The notes beneath the pieces are model-generated. The model saw nothing but the letters and a program-made list of their open reading frames with translations. It was not told the origin of the DNA and made no database searches. A stretch of DNA of 64,000 bases from Calocera cornea HHB12733. Taxonomy: Eukaryota > Basidiomycota > Dacrymycetes > Dacrymycetales > Dacrymycetaceae. The stretch's first letter is position 1. Each line of letters starts with the position of its first letter. A program made the translations under genes and the position numbers. Below are positions 24,156 through 35,720 of this stretch, piece after piece. The stretch covers positions 62,001-126,000 of the forward strand of contig KV423945.1 of assembly GCA_001632435.1 (NCBI GenBank), written 5' to 3'.

Positions 24156-26736
24156 ATGGCTCCCTCTGCTGAAATAGTAGTCGTGAGGGCTGCGGGCCCT
24201 CGCTTCGCCGCACGGAGAGCGAAGCTTCTAGCTCGCTCAGCTTCCAGAGGTACCAAGCGATCTGCAGATGTATCGGACGATGCTGCACCGAGTACGAAGA
24301 GGCGCAAGTCTTCGGGCCTCGCACCTGGGACGGTAACCGACGATGCGGACAAACTACCGTGGCACGAGGTAGACAGGTCAGAGGGAGCTGGAATCGGAGG
24401 CTTCGATGAGAAGGGAGGACTGTTAATGCTGGAAGAGGTGGATGATGTTGACGTGTTTTACGATGAGGAAGCTGGAGGCTCTAAGGTCGCCAAGTTCAGG
24501 GTACGTCCAACTGTACTGTGTGCTGAAGCGTTGATTGACGACTGTCCAGATAGGAAAGAATGCAGTAGATGTTGTAGCTGTGACTTCGAAGGTTGACCAG
24601 AAGTCAAAGAAGACGAAGGGAAAAACTGCTGCGCTAGCGGTTGCTGCTCCCAGCTCCCAGCCAGCTGAACAGCCGTTTGATGGTTCGCAGGCCAGTATAG
24701 CGCAAGGTTGATCCTCTAACTTCCATCCAGAGTACCTCCTGCCCGAATGGCAGCCTTTTGCTCTCAAGAACCAGATTAAGCGATCGCTACACAAGCTCGG
24801 CTTCGCGAAGCCGACCGAAATCCAGAAGCGCGCTCTTCCCTTCGCCTTACAAGGACGAGACATCATCGGCGTCGCTGAGACAGGTTCTGGGAAGACCCTC
24901 GCATATGGTCTGCCTATCATCAACTACCTTCTGGCGAAATATTCCGGCATACCACCACCTGAAAAGCGAACACTTTCAGCGCTTATTCTGGCCCCTACTC
25001 GAGAACTAGCTTTGCAAGTGGGAGAACATCTGCGAGCAGTTGTGCAAGGGTTCGACCCTGCCCTAGCGAAGAACGAGGATGAGGACGACGAGAAGACACC
25101 ACTAGGGGTACCTATTATTAGCATTGGCGCTATCGTGGGTGGAATGAGCAATCTCAAGCAGAAGCGAGTTATCGACAGAGGGATGGATATAATGATTGCC
25201 ACACCTGGTCGGTTGTGGGACCTGCTTAGCGAGGTGAGAGCGCCTTCTCCATCTTCCAGGCTAAATTCACTGAAACGCCAATTCCCAGGACGCTAGTCTT
25301 GCCCACCAAGTGCGCTCCATCCACTTCTTGGTGCTCGATGAGGCGGACAGGATGATAGAGACCGGTCATTTCGAGGAGCTGCACAATATTCTGGGCTTAA
25401 CCCGGCGTACCTCTGACGCCGAAGCAATCGATGAAGCGTCGAGTGTCGCCTTCCAAAAAGCGGGCATTGCCGTTACTGAGGGACAGGGGAGTCTGAGTGA
25501 CGACATGCAGACCTTTGTCTTCTCTGCTACGCTCTCCAAGGATCTTCAACACAACCTGAAGAGGAGAAGGAGGGCGCCACCAAGGAAGAAGGGACAGAAG
25601 CCACCGTCCACGCTGGATGAGTTGCTTGAGCGGCTCGATTTCCGTGATGAAGAACCGGAGATCATCGACCTTACTCCGGAGCAAGGTGTTTCTCACACCT
25701 TGCAAGAGGCTAAACTTGAATGCGTATCGGAAGAGAAGGTGTGTTCGCTCGCAGGAATTCACATATTATTACTCAGATTGATGCAGGATCTCTTCCTGTA
25801 TTACTTCCTCTTGCGATACCCTGGTCGCAGCCTTGTATTTGTCAGCGCCATAGACGGCATCCGGCGCATTGTACCAATGCTTGAACTTCTCGGCTTGAAG
25901 GTGTATCCTCTGCACTCTCAGCTTCAACAGAAACAGCGGCTGAAAAACTTGGAGAGGTCGGTGGTCAACGTCGGTCATTGGACTGGTACTCACACTGGAT
26001 TTAGGTTTAAGGCTGTCCCCGATGGAATCCTCATTGCCACCGATGTCGCGGCTCGTGGTCTCGATATACCTGCTGTTGAACATGTTATCCATTATCAAAT
26101 ACCCCGAACAGCTGACACGTACATCCACCGAAGCGGACGAACTGCGCGAGCAGAGAAACCAGGATTCAGCCTTTTACTGTGTAGTCCGAACGAGAAGCGG
26201 GTGCAGCAAGCCCTGCTGCAAAAACTTGGCAGAGGTAAATCTTATGACTTGCCTGCCTGCTTATGTCGATTTGACTGGTCTTTTTAGCTGTCGATCCTCC
26301 TGAGCTCCCTATCGACCATGGTGTAATCGAAAAACTCAAAGAACGCCTAGCTCTGGCGAAGAAAATCGACGATGCTATGCACAAGATTAAGAAGGCTAAT
26401 CATGAAAAGAACTGGTTACAGGATACCGCCGATGCTTTGGAGATCGAGCTTGATTCTGACCTTGAGTAGGCTCATTTGTATTTGCATGCCACTGCTAGCC
26501 ACTGACCAGAATGATGTAGAGAGGATCAACCTGACAGACAGTATCAAAAGACGGCAGCTCAAATTGCGTCTTACAAGGCTGAGCTGCGAGCACTGCTCTC
26601 AGAAAGAGTTGTGGCTCGCGGCATCGTTGCCAGATACATCACCTCTGGTCCTCAGCCAGTTGCGGATGATCTGATGGCATCTTCCTGCAAGTTCCTCTCC
26701 TCCAGCCCTTGTACTCCAAGCTCACCATATCTCTAG
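24156..26736 (+). CDS. MAK5: ATP-dependent RNA helicase, MAK5/DDX24 family
   Basis: DEAD-box helicase of 60S ribosome biogenesis in the nucleolus; 745 aa in eight exons: 24156-24500, 24550-24694, 24731-25233, 25289-25738, 25787-25956, 26005-26234, 26288-26465, 26520-26736. Motifs in order: Q-motif region ([10 protein letters not shown]), [49 protein letters not shown]. The acidic insert between PTREL and GG (NEDEDDEKT) and the insert after SAT are typical of Mak5. A coiled, charged C-terminal tail follows. The second intron is only 36 nt, and the last one (acceptor at 26519) was placed by the frame giving [14 protein letters not shown]. Family certain; exact splice of introns 2 and 7 less so. 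Confidence 0.92.
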
Positions 26737-27920
26737 TCAACGACAAGTTTGTTGGGATAACCAGGTCGACAGCTACGGCCGATGTGGCAAACCAGCCTTC
26801 CAAGGCTCGGAAAGAACGGAAATAGGACCTATTAGTTCCACAGGGCACCATATACACTTTTTCCGAGTCGGAATCAACTTAGGTAGACACATCCGAGCTA
26901 TAGTCGGTACATTCGTCAATATGAACGAGTCAACCATTATCGACTTGATGGTGGTGATCGAGAATCATACGCCGCGTTCGACTCCCGCCAACAGGAGTGC
27001 GGCCAACTAGCCCGTCACATCTCCCCTCACCACGCCGCCGTCGAAGCCCGGCTCGTCCGCGACAAAGCGCACGACCTACCTCAACTGAGGAGTGTCTATC
27101 TCACTGCTACAATCTATCTGCTGCTATAAAGGTCTGGAAATGGGCCACGCCATCCATCATCCACATATTGCTGCTGGCCACAGCACACCCAACACCACTG
27201 GCCGGATCGCTCGAAAATCCCATCTCTCCACCGTCTCTCACCACTACGGGTTAGAGTTGGCCACTGCCGCCACCCATCACGCAAGCTTCAAGTTCCGGAA
27301 TATGTATCAACATTTGGCGATCAGCAGGAAGGGGCATCAATACCAACCTAGCATTCATGGATCTCCAATTGGCGGCACATTCTGCGCGATTTGTGGCACC
27401 GCTCATCATCATCAGTGATCAAATTCCTTCTTCTTCCATCTGATCACAATCCCGATATATGCAATTCATGCCATCCCACTCAACTGGGGCCCCTTGATCA
27501 AGAAACTCTTCAAATTAAAAACGGCAACATTATCATCACCACCTCCCTTCATCTTCTTTGTTGCAATTCACCAACATTCCCATTCCCAACACCACTGCAA
27601 CACAGGCCCCAAGATCCAAGCATAAGCCCACCATTCCCCCACTCGCCTGTCCACATTTTCTCCTTTTTGTCCATTTTCGGCAAAAGCTGCCAACGTCAAC
27701 ATTTTCCCGCTGATTTCCGTCACTTCCAAGAAGATCCCACTTGCTGACCAGGTCACCAACTGGTGAATGGAATGTGCAAGCCGTCAGGCGCGTCGATTGT
27801 TTCCCCCGTGCCCCCAACTATGTCCGCGTTTGATGTGCATGCGATTGTTGCGACAGGCCGGTGGACCCTTTGTAATGAAACCGGGCATCTCCTTGTCCAG
27901 CACACAGTCCACAAGGTCGC
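26737..27920. other. Intergenic region MAK5-NIT2
   Basis: About 1.2 kb with no gene I can support. Reading frames are short and unrelated to known domains; nothing resembling a tRNA could be folded. It contains the MAK5 terminator and the promoter of the amidase gene. The segment 27,040-27,750 is A/C-rich with a high density of CAT/ACC words. Confidence 0.5.
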
Positions 27921-29294
27921 ATGAGCGCGCTGCTCGCCTCCTTCACCCGGCACCTCCCCCTCCCAATCCGTACCTTCACCAGCCCACTCCGCAGCATGTC
28001 CCAGCCCGCATGGAAGACGTTCGCCCCGGCCCCGGCGCCGAAGCCGTTCCGGCTCGCGCTCGTGCAGATGCTGGGGAGCACGGACAAGGACTATAACCTG
28101 AAACACGCGAGGGAGCTCATCTTGAAGGCTGCTAAGGGAGAGGATAAGAAGTCGGACGTGGTTGTACTCCCCGTGCGTGCCTACTTTACCCATGTTTGAA
28201 GAACGAAACTAATGATATGTCAGGAATGCTTCAACTCGCCGTACGGCGTGAAGTACTTCCCCGAGTACGCAGAGCGCATCGACTTCGTCCCCGGGAAGCC
28301 GTACGATGTGAGCAAGAGCCCAAGCAAGACCGTGCAGGCGCTCTCGGCCGTGGCGAAAGAGGCGGGCGTATGGTTGATCGGCGGTAAGCCGGCCCCGCGG
28401 TGGTCCGGGAGTGTGATGTTGATTGTGGCCAGGTTCGATGCCCGAGAAGGACGACGAGGGGTTATATAACACGGCGATGGTGTATAACCCTTCTGGTGCG
28501 TACTGCCTTACTATGCTAAAAATTCACGCTCATAAATTCTCAGGCGATCTGGTGACGATACACCGAAAGGTCCATCTGTTCGACATCGACATTCCAGGCA
28601 AGATGACGTTCAAGGTAGGGCAGCTTACGCGCTCTATGCTGGACTTGGCTGACCAAGCCTCAGGAGAGCGAGGTCCTCGTCGGCGGCAAGAAGCTGACAT
28701 ACTTCGACACCGGTGCGCGTCTACTCGTGCCAGAAAGTGCGAGTATATACCGCTAACACGAGGCACAGAGTTCGGCCGAATAGGCCTGGGAATCTGCTAC
28801 GATATCCGCTTCCCCGAGCAGGCGATCATCGCCGCGCACCAGGGATGTGTGATCATGATCTACCCGAGCGCGTTCAACATGACGACGGGGCCGATGCACT
28901 GGGAGCTGCTACAGCGCGGGAGGGCCGTAGATAACCAGATGTATGTCTCCATGTGCAGCCCCGCGAGGAACTTGGACGCGGACTATCATGCTTGGGGTCA
29001 CTCGATGATTGTGGATCCTTAGTGAGTACAGTCTCAGGATGATGCATTGCCCATCTCATGTTGGTACAGTGGCAACATCGTCGGGAGCACTGACGAGAAG
29101 GAGTCTATCGTATACGGCGACATAGGTATGAAGAACACTGGTCATCAAACATGCTTTTGTACTGACTGTGTCCTTCAGATCCGCAGAAGATTGTCGACAT
29201 GCGTGCGGGTATCCCAGTCCGCAGCCAGAAGCGCTACGACATCTATCCCAACCTTACGGAGAGTGCTGTGGTCGGACAGTGGGCTGTTTGCTGA
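27921..29294 (+). CDS. NIT2: Omega-amidase / nitrilase-family hydrolase (Nit2-like)
   Basis: Carbon-nitrogen hydrolase predicted to deamidate alpha-ketoglutaramate/ketosuccinamate (metabolite repair of the glutamine transaminase pathway). 339 aa in eight exons: 27921-28172, 28224-28383, 28433-28495, 28544-28614, 28664-28712, 28769-29021, 29070-29125, 29179-29294. The nitrilase triad is visible as Glu85 (VVLPECFN), Lys167 (IHRKVHLFD) and Cys208 ([12 protein letters not shown]). The first 25 residues are basic and hydroxylated, like a mitochondrial presequence, and a second Met at 26 (MSQPAW) would give a cytosolic form; Nit2 is known in both compartments. Splicing restores the whole family profile, so the model is firm. 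Nit2 versus related amidases is inferred from sequence blocks. Confidence 0.93.
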
Positions 29295-29753
29295 GGAACT
29301 CGTCTCGCGGTGATGATTCGGGAACATGTGAAGTACTTGTATAGAAATATAAGAAGAGCCTTGTCCAGAGCCTTGTCCAGAGAGCAGCTCGCCAAGCGCC
29401 CGTGGCTGTTGCCGGAAATGCCGCTGTCGGGAGGTGGTTGTTGCCGGGAATGCATGAGTAAGGGCCCAAAGGGAAGGGTGTGTGACAGGGGAGTGGGAAG
29501 GGACTCGAAGGAATAGGCTCCGCTAGATGCGGGCGTGCACCCATTTTTCTTTCGAGAGGGTTCCAGCGGCTGTGGTGCCGTGGCCCGACCGCTCCCCAGT
29601 CCTAAAGCCCGTGCCGCGCTGCTCTCTCGACCCGTCCACATCGCTCCGTGCTCAGTCCGCCTTATATACAGCGCATAGTGCACGCCAAGGACCGACTCTC
29701 CTTTCGCACCTTTTACCCCGCACTTTCGCCCTACTTCAACTACCGGCAACAAC
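29295..29753 (+). promoter_or_regulatory. Promoter of the Ydj1-like J-protein, with TATA box and candidate heat-shock element
   Basis: TATATA at about 29,664 lies roughly 90 bp upstream of the ATG, inside CCTTATATACAGCG. At 29,550-29,564 three contiguous 5-bp modules read nTTCn, nGAGn, nTTCn: a heat-shock element with one degenerate unit. Both fit a heat-inducible chaperone gene. Around 29,354-29,382 the word GAGCCTTGTCCA is duplicated in tandem. The first part of the stretch is the 3' end of the amidase gene. Confidence 0.5.
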
Positions 29754-31138
29754 ATGCCTAAGGAGACGTGAGTAGCTTGTAGTCTGCTGCGCGCTAAGAG
29801 CTGGCCCTGATAGACCGCTGTAGTAAGCTTTACGAGCTGTTGGGCGTAGCGCCCGAGGCGTCCGAACCAGAACTGAAGAAGGCCTACCGCCAAAAGTATG
29901 TCGCATCATACCACATTCCATAATGTATGTATCTAACGTCCGCCGGCAGAGCGTTGCGTGCCCATCCCGATAAGGGCGGTGACCCAGAGACGTTCAAAGA
30001 GCTGACGCACGCATACGAAGTCCTGTCCGACTCCCAGAAGCGAAGCATCTACGACCGGTATGGCGAGGCTGGGCTGTCAGAGGCCGGCGGCGCGGGCGGT
30101 GTCGACCCACAAGATCTGTTCTCGCAGCTGTTCGGAGGCGGGGGCGGACCGTTCGGCGGTGGATTCTTCGGCGGTGGAGGGCGCCCGAGCGGACCGCGGA
30201 AGGGCAAGGACCTTATCCACCGCATACATGTCTCGCTCGAGGAGCTCTACAAGGGGAAGACGTCCAAGCTGTCGCTGAACAAGCACGTCATCTGCTCCAA
30301 GTGTAACGGCAAGGGCGGCAAGGAGGGCGCGGTCAAGACCTGCCCGACGTGCCGTGGTCAGGGTGTCAAGATCGTCATCCGACAGCTGGGCCCGATGATG
30401 CAGCAGATCCAGCAGCAGTGCACAGACTGCGACGGCACGGGCGAGATCATCAACCCCAAGGACCGCTGCAAGCAGTGTAACGGCAAGAAGACGATCAGCG
30501 AGAAGAAGGTGCTCGAGGTGCACATCGACAAGGGCATGAAGGGAGGCGAGACCATCACCTTTGCGGGCGAGTCCGACCAGGCGCCCGATATGATACCCGG
30601 GGACGTCGTCATTGTGATCGAGGAGAAGAAACATGATCGCTTCACTCGGAAGGGCAACGACCTGATCGCTGAGGTCGAGATCGACCTGCTCACTGCACTT
30701 GGAGGTGGTCAGTTCGCGATTCAACATCTTGACGAGCGTGCACTGCTTGTTACGATTGTACCCGGAGAGGTTATTAAGGATGGTCAGTTTCGAAAACATA
30801 GCTGGCTATATGCATACATGCTGACAAATCGTTCTATAGGCGCTGTCAAGGTCATCCACGGACAGGGCATGCCTTCACGCCGCCACCACGACTTCGGTGA
30901 TCTGTACGTGCGCCTGAAAGTCAACTTCCCCGAGTCTATCGACCCGGCCGTCATTCCCCTGCTTGAGCAGGCGCTTCCCCCACGCATGCCGACGGAGAAG
31001 TTCCCCAAGAACATTCACCTGGAGGAGACTGTCCTTGCTGAACCTGATGCACGGCAGCAGCGGGCTACTGCTGAGGACATGGATGTGGATGAGGAAGAAG
31101 ACGGCGCTGGGCCCCGGGTACAGTGCCAGAACCAATAG
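29754..31138 (+). CDS. YDJ1: Type I (class A) J-domain co-chaperone, Ydj1/DNAJA family
   Basis: Hsp70 co-chaperone, cytosolic and membrane-tethered. 405 aa; exons 29754-29767, 29824-29895, 29950-30782, 30840-31138; the first exon is 14 nt. J domain with the HPD tripeptide at 34-36 (RAHPDKGG), Gly/Phe linker ([14 protein letters not shown]), four CxxCxGx(G/K) zinc repeats ([32 protein letters not shown]), two beta-barrel substrate domains. The protein ends in CQNQ, a CaaX-type farnesylation box as in Ydj1 (CASQ), so lipid anchoring to the ER/perinuclear membrane is likely. Acidic DVDEEEDG before the box. Length and all domains match the family. Confidence 0.96.
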
Positions 31139-31560
31139 TCGGTACACCACGGGTGTGCCAGACCCTGCTGCTGTATCATACGTTGCTGTGTGTGGAGCCG
31201 CCGGGAAGGTTGATGTGTCGTTCAGTCCGCTCTCGGATCCTGTTCTTGTGTGTTGTTTTCCCCTTTCTCGTATCGCGCAAATCGTGTATCCACTGCAGCA
31301 TTTAATTCATAGAGATATTCATGTCTTCTTGTGTGCAAGCCGGCTAGGAATGGCTGGAAAACCCTGCTGTGATTACAACAACATTGCATTGATTTCATTA
31401 CAGTGTGACATTGAGACTAGGGGATTGTGAATTGAGGCAGAAGACGGGAACTTGGTGGAATTGGAAGTTCAGACTCGAGTCAGGGATAAGCGGTCCGTGC
31501 TATATAGCACGCCAACGACCCAGCAGGGGTCATTCATAGGCAACTTAGGAGGACATTTGG
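31139..31560. other. Convergent 3' intergenic region
   Basis: About 420 bp between the ends of the J-protein and UPF0538 genes. T-rich with AATTCATAG and ATTGTGAATTG words; two 3' UTRs expected. Nothing else seen. Confidence 0.5.
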
Positions 31561-32268
31561 TCACCACTTAGTCTGCGATTGAACATCAGCACCGCACATC
31601 ACAGAACAACAAAGAGACCCGTACCTCAGGATGGGCCTTGAACTGCTCATAAAGCTCGCGATTAAAGAACGACACCTCGCTCTCGTTCTCTACAGCACGA
31701 CGTCAGCTGGGTCCAAATCGATGTCATAACTAAACGAGCACTCGGACCTCTCACAGCATGTGTAGGGCAGACATTGCGAGAAGTAACGTGCTCGAGGGGA
31801 GGAGGAGGTGTGCTCACCGAGTCCGCACGAGGCGAGCGTGGCCTCGTCGTCTGATAGGATCCATTCGTCGTGGTCGAGGTTGATGATTAGGTTGGTGGTC
31901 TGCAGATGTTACGATCGCTGACGATGGGCATTGTATGCGGTGCGCACCTTGGACCCATGGGCTCTGGTATAGAGTTTGATGGTATCGAATTGTGTAGTAC
32001 GGTACGGTTTCCAGCCAGGCAGAGTCTGTAAGTCTGCGAGAGTGTGAGCCCCTGGTCAATCGAACAGCACATATTGCGCACCCTTCTTCACTCTCTCCTT
32101 GAGTGATCCCACAGTTTCAGTCTCCAAGTTGTAGTCGCGCAAGACGAGCGACTTCTCCGTGCGGAACTCGAAGGACTTGATGACCCGCACGGTGAGCGTC
32201 GCGCTGGTCTTGGGCACAGCGAGGTTGGTCAGGACATCGGAGATGCCGTCCGTGGTCGTATCTGTCAT
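31561..32268 (-). CDS. UPF0538 (C2orf76-like) small protein
   Basis: Conserved eukaryotic protein of unknown function, 143 aa. Exons 32268-32082, 32033-31948, 31899-31818, 31689-31625, 31572-31561, with introns of 48, 48, 128 and 52 nt. The family blocks appear in order: LTVRVIKSFEFRT, NLETETVGSLKERV, PYRTTQFDTIKLYTRAHGSKT, LIINLDHDEWIL, LASCGLENESEVSFFN, YEQFKAHPE. The short last exon (TKW, stop) is the weakest part; read-through of the last intron would end 13 residues later. The N-terminal 25 residues exceed the human protein. Recognised from the pattern of conserved blocks, not from a search. Confidence 0.8.
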
Positions 32269-32667
32269 ATGTTATCCAGACTGGCGGTTTGGATAAGAGT
32301 GCAAAAGCAAGCGCTCGATGGTCGATGTAGGAAAGTACAGTATGAGGTGGTTAAAGTATGAAAGGCCGGGCGAGTTAGGAGAAGTGCCGTGTAGCCGTCG
32401 CAATAATCACACGTTGCGTCAGTGCATCGAGGCAAGGGTCCCCGATGATTGCTGCCGGAGAATTCCCTTCGGGCAAGTCGGCCCACATGCCGAGAGGTTT
32501 CTCCGTGGTGTCCCACCCGGTTCTCCAGCGTGTCACGGCGGTCGATGCTGGGCGAACTACACGCCGGGATGTGGAGGGTTGCTCTGCTCCATCTATAAAC
32601 GTATATATTCCCAGCTGGGCCCAGAGCACTGGCCACTCCTTGCTTTCCCCCGCCTTGAAGTCCCACG
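32269..32667 (+). promoter_or_regulatory. Divergent promoter of UPF0538 gene and beta-glucosidase
   Basis: About 400 bp between two divergent starts. CTATAAACGTATATA at 32,593-32,608 puts a TATA box about 70 bp before the beta-glucosidase ATG, a clear core promoter. No TATA is evident on the minus side. Confidence 0.6.
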
Positions 32668-35425
32668 ATGTCCAAAGGAATGAACCAGTCGTTCCTCAAG
32701 GCTGATATCCCCCAGCTCGTCAGCAAGCTCTTCGTCGACGAGAAGATCTCTCTCATCTCGGCGCCGACATGGTGGGATACCAACAAGATTGAGCGCCTGG
32801 AGATCCCCAGTCTGCGCATGAGCGATGGGCCGAACGGTGTGCGCGGGTCGTCGCATTTCAAGTCCAATCCGGCGCAGTGCATCCCCGTGAGTGGAACCTT
32901 CTCGGTTATTTAGTATGCTCGGCTTATATGCACCAGTGTGCCACGGCAATGGCGTCCACATGGGATCCCGAGCTGATCCAGGAGACAGGCAAGTTCCTTG
33001 CCATCGAGGCGAAGACCAAGGCGGCTGTCATCCTGCTGGCCCCGACTTGCAACATCCAGCGTAGCCCGCTGGGCGGCCGCGCTTTCGAATCTTTCTCGGA
33101 GGATTCGTTCCTGTCTGGGACCATGGCAGCGGCATACGTGAATGGCCTGCAGTCGAATGGTGTCAGCGCTTGCATCAAGCACTTTGTCGCGAACGAGTGA
33201 GCAATAAACATGTGCGCGCACTCAAGCTGTTGACTTACGCTGTCTATAGCCAGGAACATGAGCGTACTGCTGTCTCCTCCGAAGTGTCCGAGCGAGCTCT
33301 GCGTGAAGTGTACCTCATGCCGTTCATGATCGCCCAGCGGGACGCCAAGCCCTGGGCGTACATGACGAGCTATGGCCGGTTGAACGGAGTTCATTGCGCT
33401 GAGAACCCGAGGTTGCTGAGAGGGATCCTTCGTTCAGAGTGGGGCTTCGACGGACTGGTCATGAGCGATTGGTGCGTATATAAGTTATATTTCAAAGACA
33501 CATGGGACTAACTTGACTGTGCAGGTTCGGTACCTACAGCACGGACGCAGCGATCAAGGCGTCACTGGACCTGGAGATGCCCGGCCCTCCCCGCTGGCGG
33601 ACAGCCCTTCTGATCAAGCATCTGCTCAGCTGTCAGAAGTTGTTCGAATCTGACCTTGACGAGCGCTGTGAGGTGCTCCTCAAGTACGTGCAAAAGGTCG
33701 CCGCCGTCTCTCCCGAGATTGTGTACGGCGACGGTGTCGAGCGGAGCAGGGACGATCCCAAGGACCGCGCGTTCAACCGCAAGCTGGCTGGCTCCGGCAT
33801 TGTCCTGCTCAAAAACAAGGACAATGTTCTTCCGTTGAAGACCGTCAAGAACATCGCGATCATTGGTCCCAATGCGAAGGGCAAGGTGATCTCTGGTGGT
33901 GGATCTGCGGCGCTCCGTCCGACGTACGTTGTCACACCTTATGACGGCATTGTCAGTGCCGCGAAGGACAGCCGCATATTTGCCGACTATACCGTTGGTT
34001 GCTATGGTACGCTCTAAGACTAACTCGGTGGCACACATGTTCATTGTATGCGCAGCTCATCGTTTCCTGCCCACTGTCGAGGACAAGCTCACGGATCCCA
34101 ATGGCGAGCCCGGCTGGCGCTGCACCTTCTTCAACTATGACGAGTCTGGGAAGCCGACCCTCGAGCTCACCAACTACACGATTCAAGATACCCGTGTCAG
34201 ACTGAACGACTTCCTGCCCAAGGAGCTCAAGGAGACCTACTTCATTAAGCTCGAGGGTACGTTCAAGGCTGACAAAACGGCCCCCTTCGAGTTCGGTATG
34301 GCCGTTGCCGGTTCTGGCAAGCTCTATATTGATGGCAAGCTCACCATCGACAACTGGACCAAGCAGACTCCCGGCGAGTTCTTCTACGGTCAAGGAAGCG
34401 CCGAGGAGAAGGCCGTTGTCGATCTCGTGGCTGGGAAGGACTACAAGATCCTGATCGAGTACACCAACGAAATGCCCGCTGACCAGCAGAGGAGCAATTC
34501 GCAGCCCGCACTGATGCGTGGCCTTCGTCTTGGTGGTGCTGAGAAGATCGACCCTGAGACTGCTATCAAGGAGGCGGCCGCCTTGGCTGCCAAGTCGGAT
34601 GTCGCCGTCGTCGTTGTCGGTCTCAGCCCTGAGTGGGAGTCTGAGGGCTTCGATCGCCCGACAATGGACATGCCAGGACGGCAGGACGAGCTTGTAGCCC
34701 GCGTGGCTGCCGCAAATCCCAATACGATTGTTGTCGTCCAGGCCGGTTCTGCCGTTTCCATGCCATGGGTGGACAAGGTCGCTGGTGTGGTCCAGGCGTG
34801 GTACCTCGGAAACGAGGTCGGCAACGCCATCGCCGACGTGCTTTTCGGCAAGATCAACCCGTCAGGACGCCTGCCGCTCACCCTGCCTAAGCGCATGGAG
34901 GACATCCCGGCTCACAACAACTTCCGCAGCGAGAACGGCAAGGTGCACTATGCCGAGGACCTGTTCGTCGGTTACAAGAACTACGTTGCACGTGGCATTG
35001 AGCCTCTCTTCCCCTTCGGTTTCGGTCTCTCGTACACCAGCTTCCAGATCTCTGACCTCAAGGTCGGCAAGCCTTCATCGTCCGATGCGTCTGTCAGTGT
35101 CGAGGTGTCCGTCAAGGTCACCAACACCGGCAAGGTTGCCGGCTCCGAGGTCGTTCAGCTGTATGTCACGCCCACAGCTACGCACCTCACGCAGCCCCAA
35201 CAGCAATTGCGCGCATTCGGGAAGGCAAAGGACCTGGCTCCGGGTGCGAGCACCACTCTTAAGCTGAAGCTCAACAAGTACGCCGTATCATACTACGATG
35301 ATGGCGTCGCGGCATGGAGAGTAGACAAGGGAGAGTACGGTGTCCTCGTTGGCCAGTCGTCGACCGACCTGCCTCTGAAGGGCAGTTTCAAGCTTGACAA
35401 GTCCTTCACTTGGACGGGACTGTAG
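32668..35425 (+). CDS. GH3 beta-glucosidase with PA14 domain, intracellular type
   Basis: Hydrolyses terminal beta-glucosides such as cellobiose. 850 aa; exons 32668-32886, 32937-33196, 33250-33471, 33525-34006, 34056-35425. N-terminal GH3 barrel with RMSDGPNGVRG, RSPLGGRAFESFSEDSFLSG, IKHFVAND and the nucleophile Asp233 in VMSDWFGTY; GH3 C-terminal domain split by a PA14 carbohydrate-binding insert (about 400-560: GKLYIDGKLTIDNW); then GFGLSYTSF and a fibronectin-III-like end. There is no signal peptide: the start is MSKGMNQSFLKAD. So it is probably cytosolic and acts on imported cellodextrins. The mobile element begins 107 bp after the stop codon. Confidence 0.95.
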
Positions 35426-35531
35426 TTACATTCCTGTAGTGAGACAACAGCTGTATTATGCAATGAAAAGTGAATTCTCCCCAGTGAACTGGCTGCGGCT
35501 GACGAGAACGGCACAACTAACGCAGCGTAAA

Positions 35532-35544
35532 TCGGACAAAACCT
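35532..35544 (+). repeat. Left terminal inverted repeat
   Basis: TCGGACAAAACCT, the exact reverse complement of 56993-57005. Similarity resumes about 15-30 bp inside with CGGA..CTATAC and then CCGTACCGAC. Confidence 0.7.
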
Positions 35545-35567
35545 ACCCTACGGAAGCTATACTGGCC

Positions 35568-35720
35568 CATACCCACCTATACCGATCCGTACCGACAGTA
35601 TTGGTCGGTATAGGCTCCATACCGACGGTATCCATCGGTATCACTCCACTCGCTTCCGTACTTCCCTGCTTCCGTTCCGGTACCGTCCCATACCGACCCG
35701 TACCGACGCGGACCGACCCT
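35568..35720. repeat. Left subterminal TACCGACC-type repeats
   Basis: At least eight degenerate copies of (A/G)TACCGA(C/T)C or its complement GGTCGGTAT in direct and inverted orientation within 150 bp. The same words recur at 56,860-56,975 near the right end. Such clusters are typical transposase-binding sites; that role is inferred. Confidence 0.7.

Noticed and set aside
26895..27005. Possible tRNA with a TTCGACT-like T loop near 26,978
   Set aside because: The bases on either side of the loop do not pair and no acceptor or anticodon stem could be built.
29243..29893. 216-codon minus-strand frame over the J-protein promoter and first exons
   Set aside because: It overlaps conserved exons of the J-protein on the other strand and has no recognisable domain.
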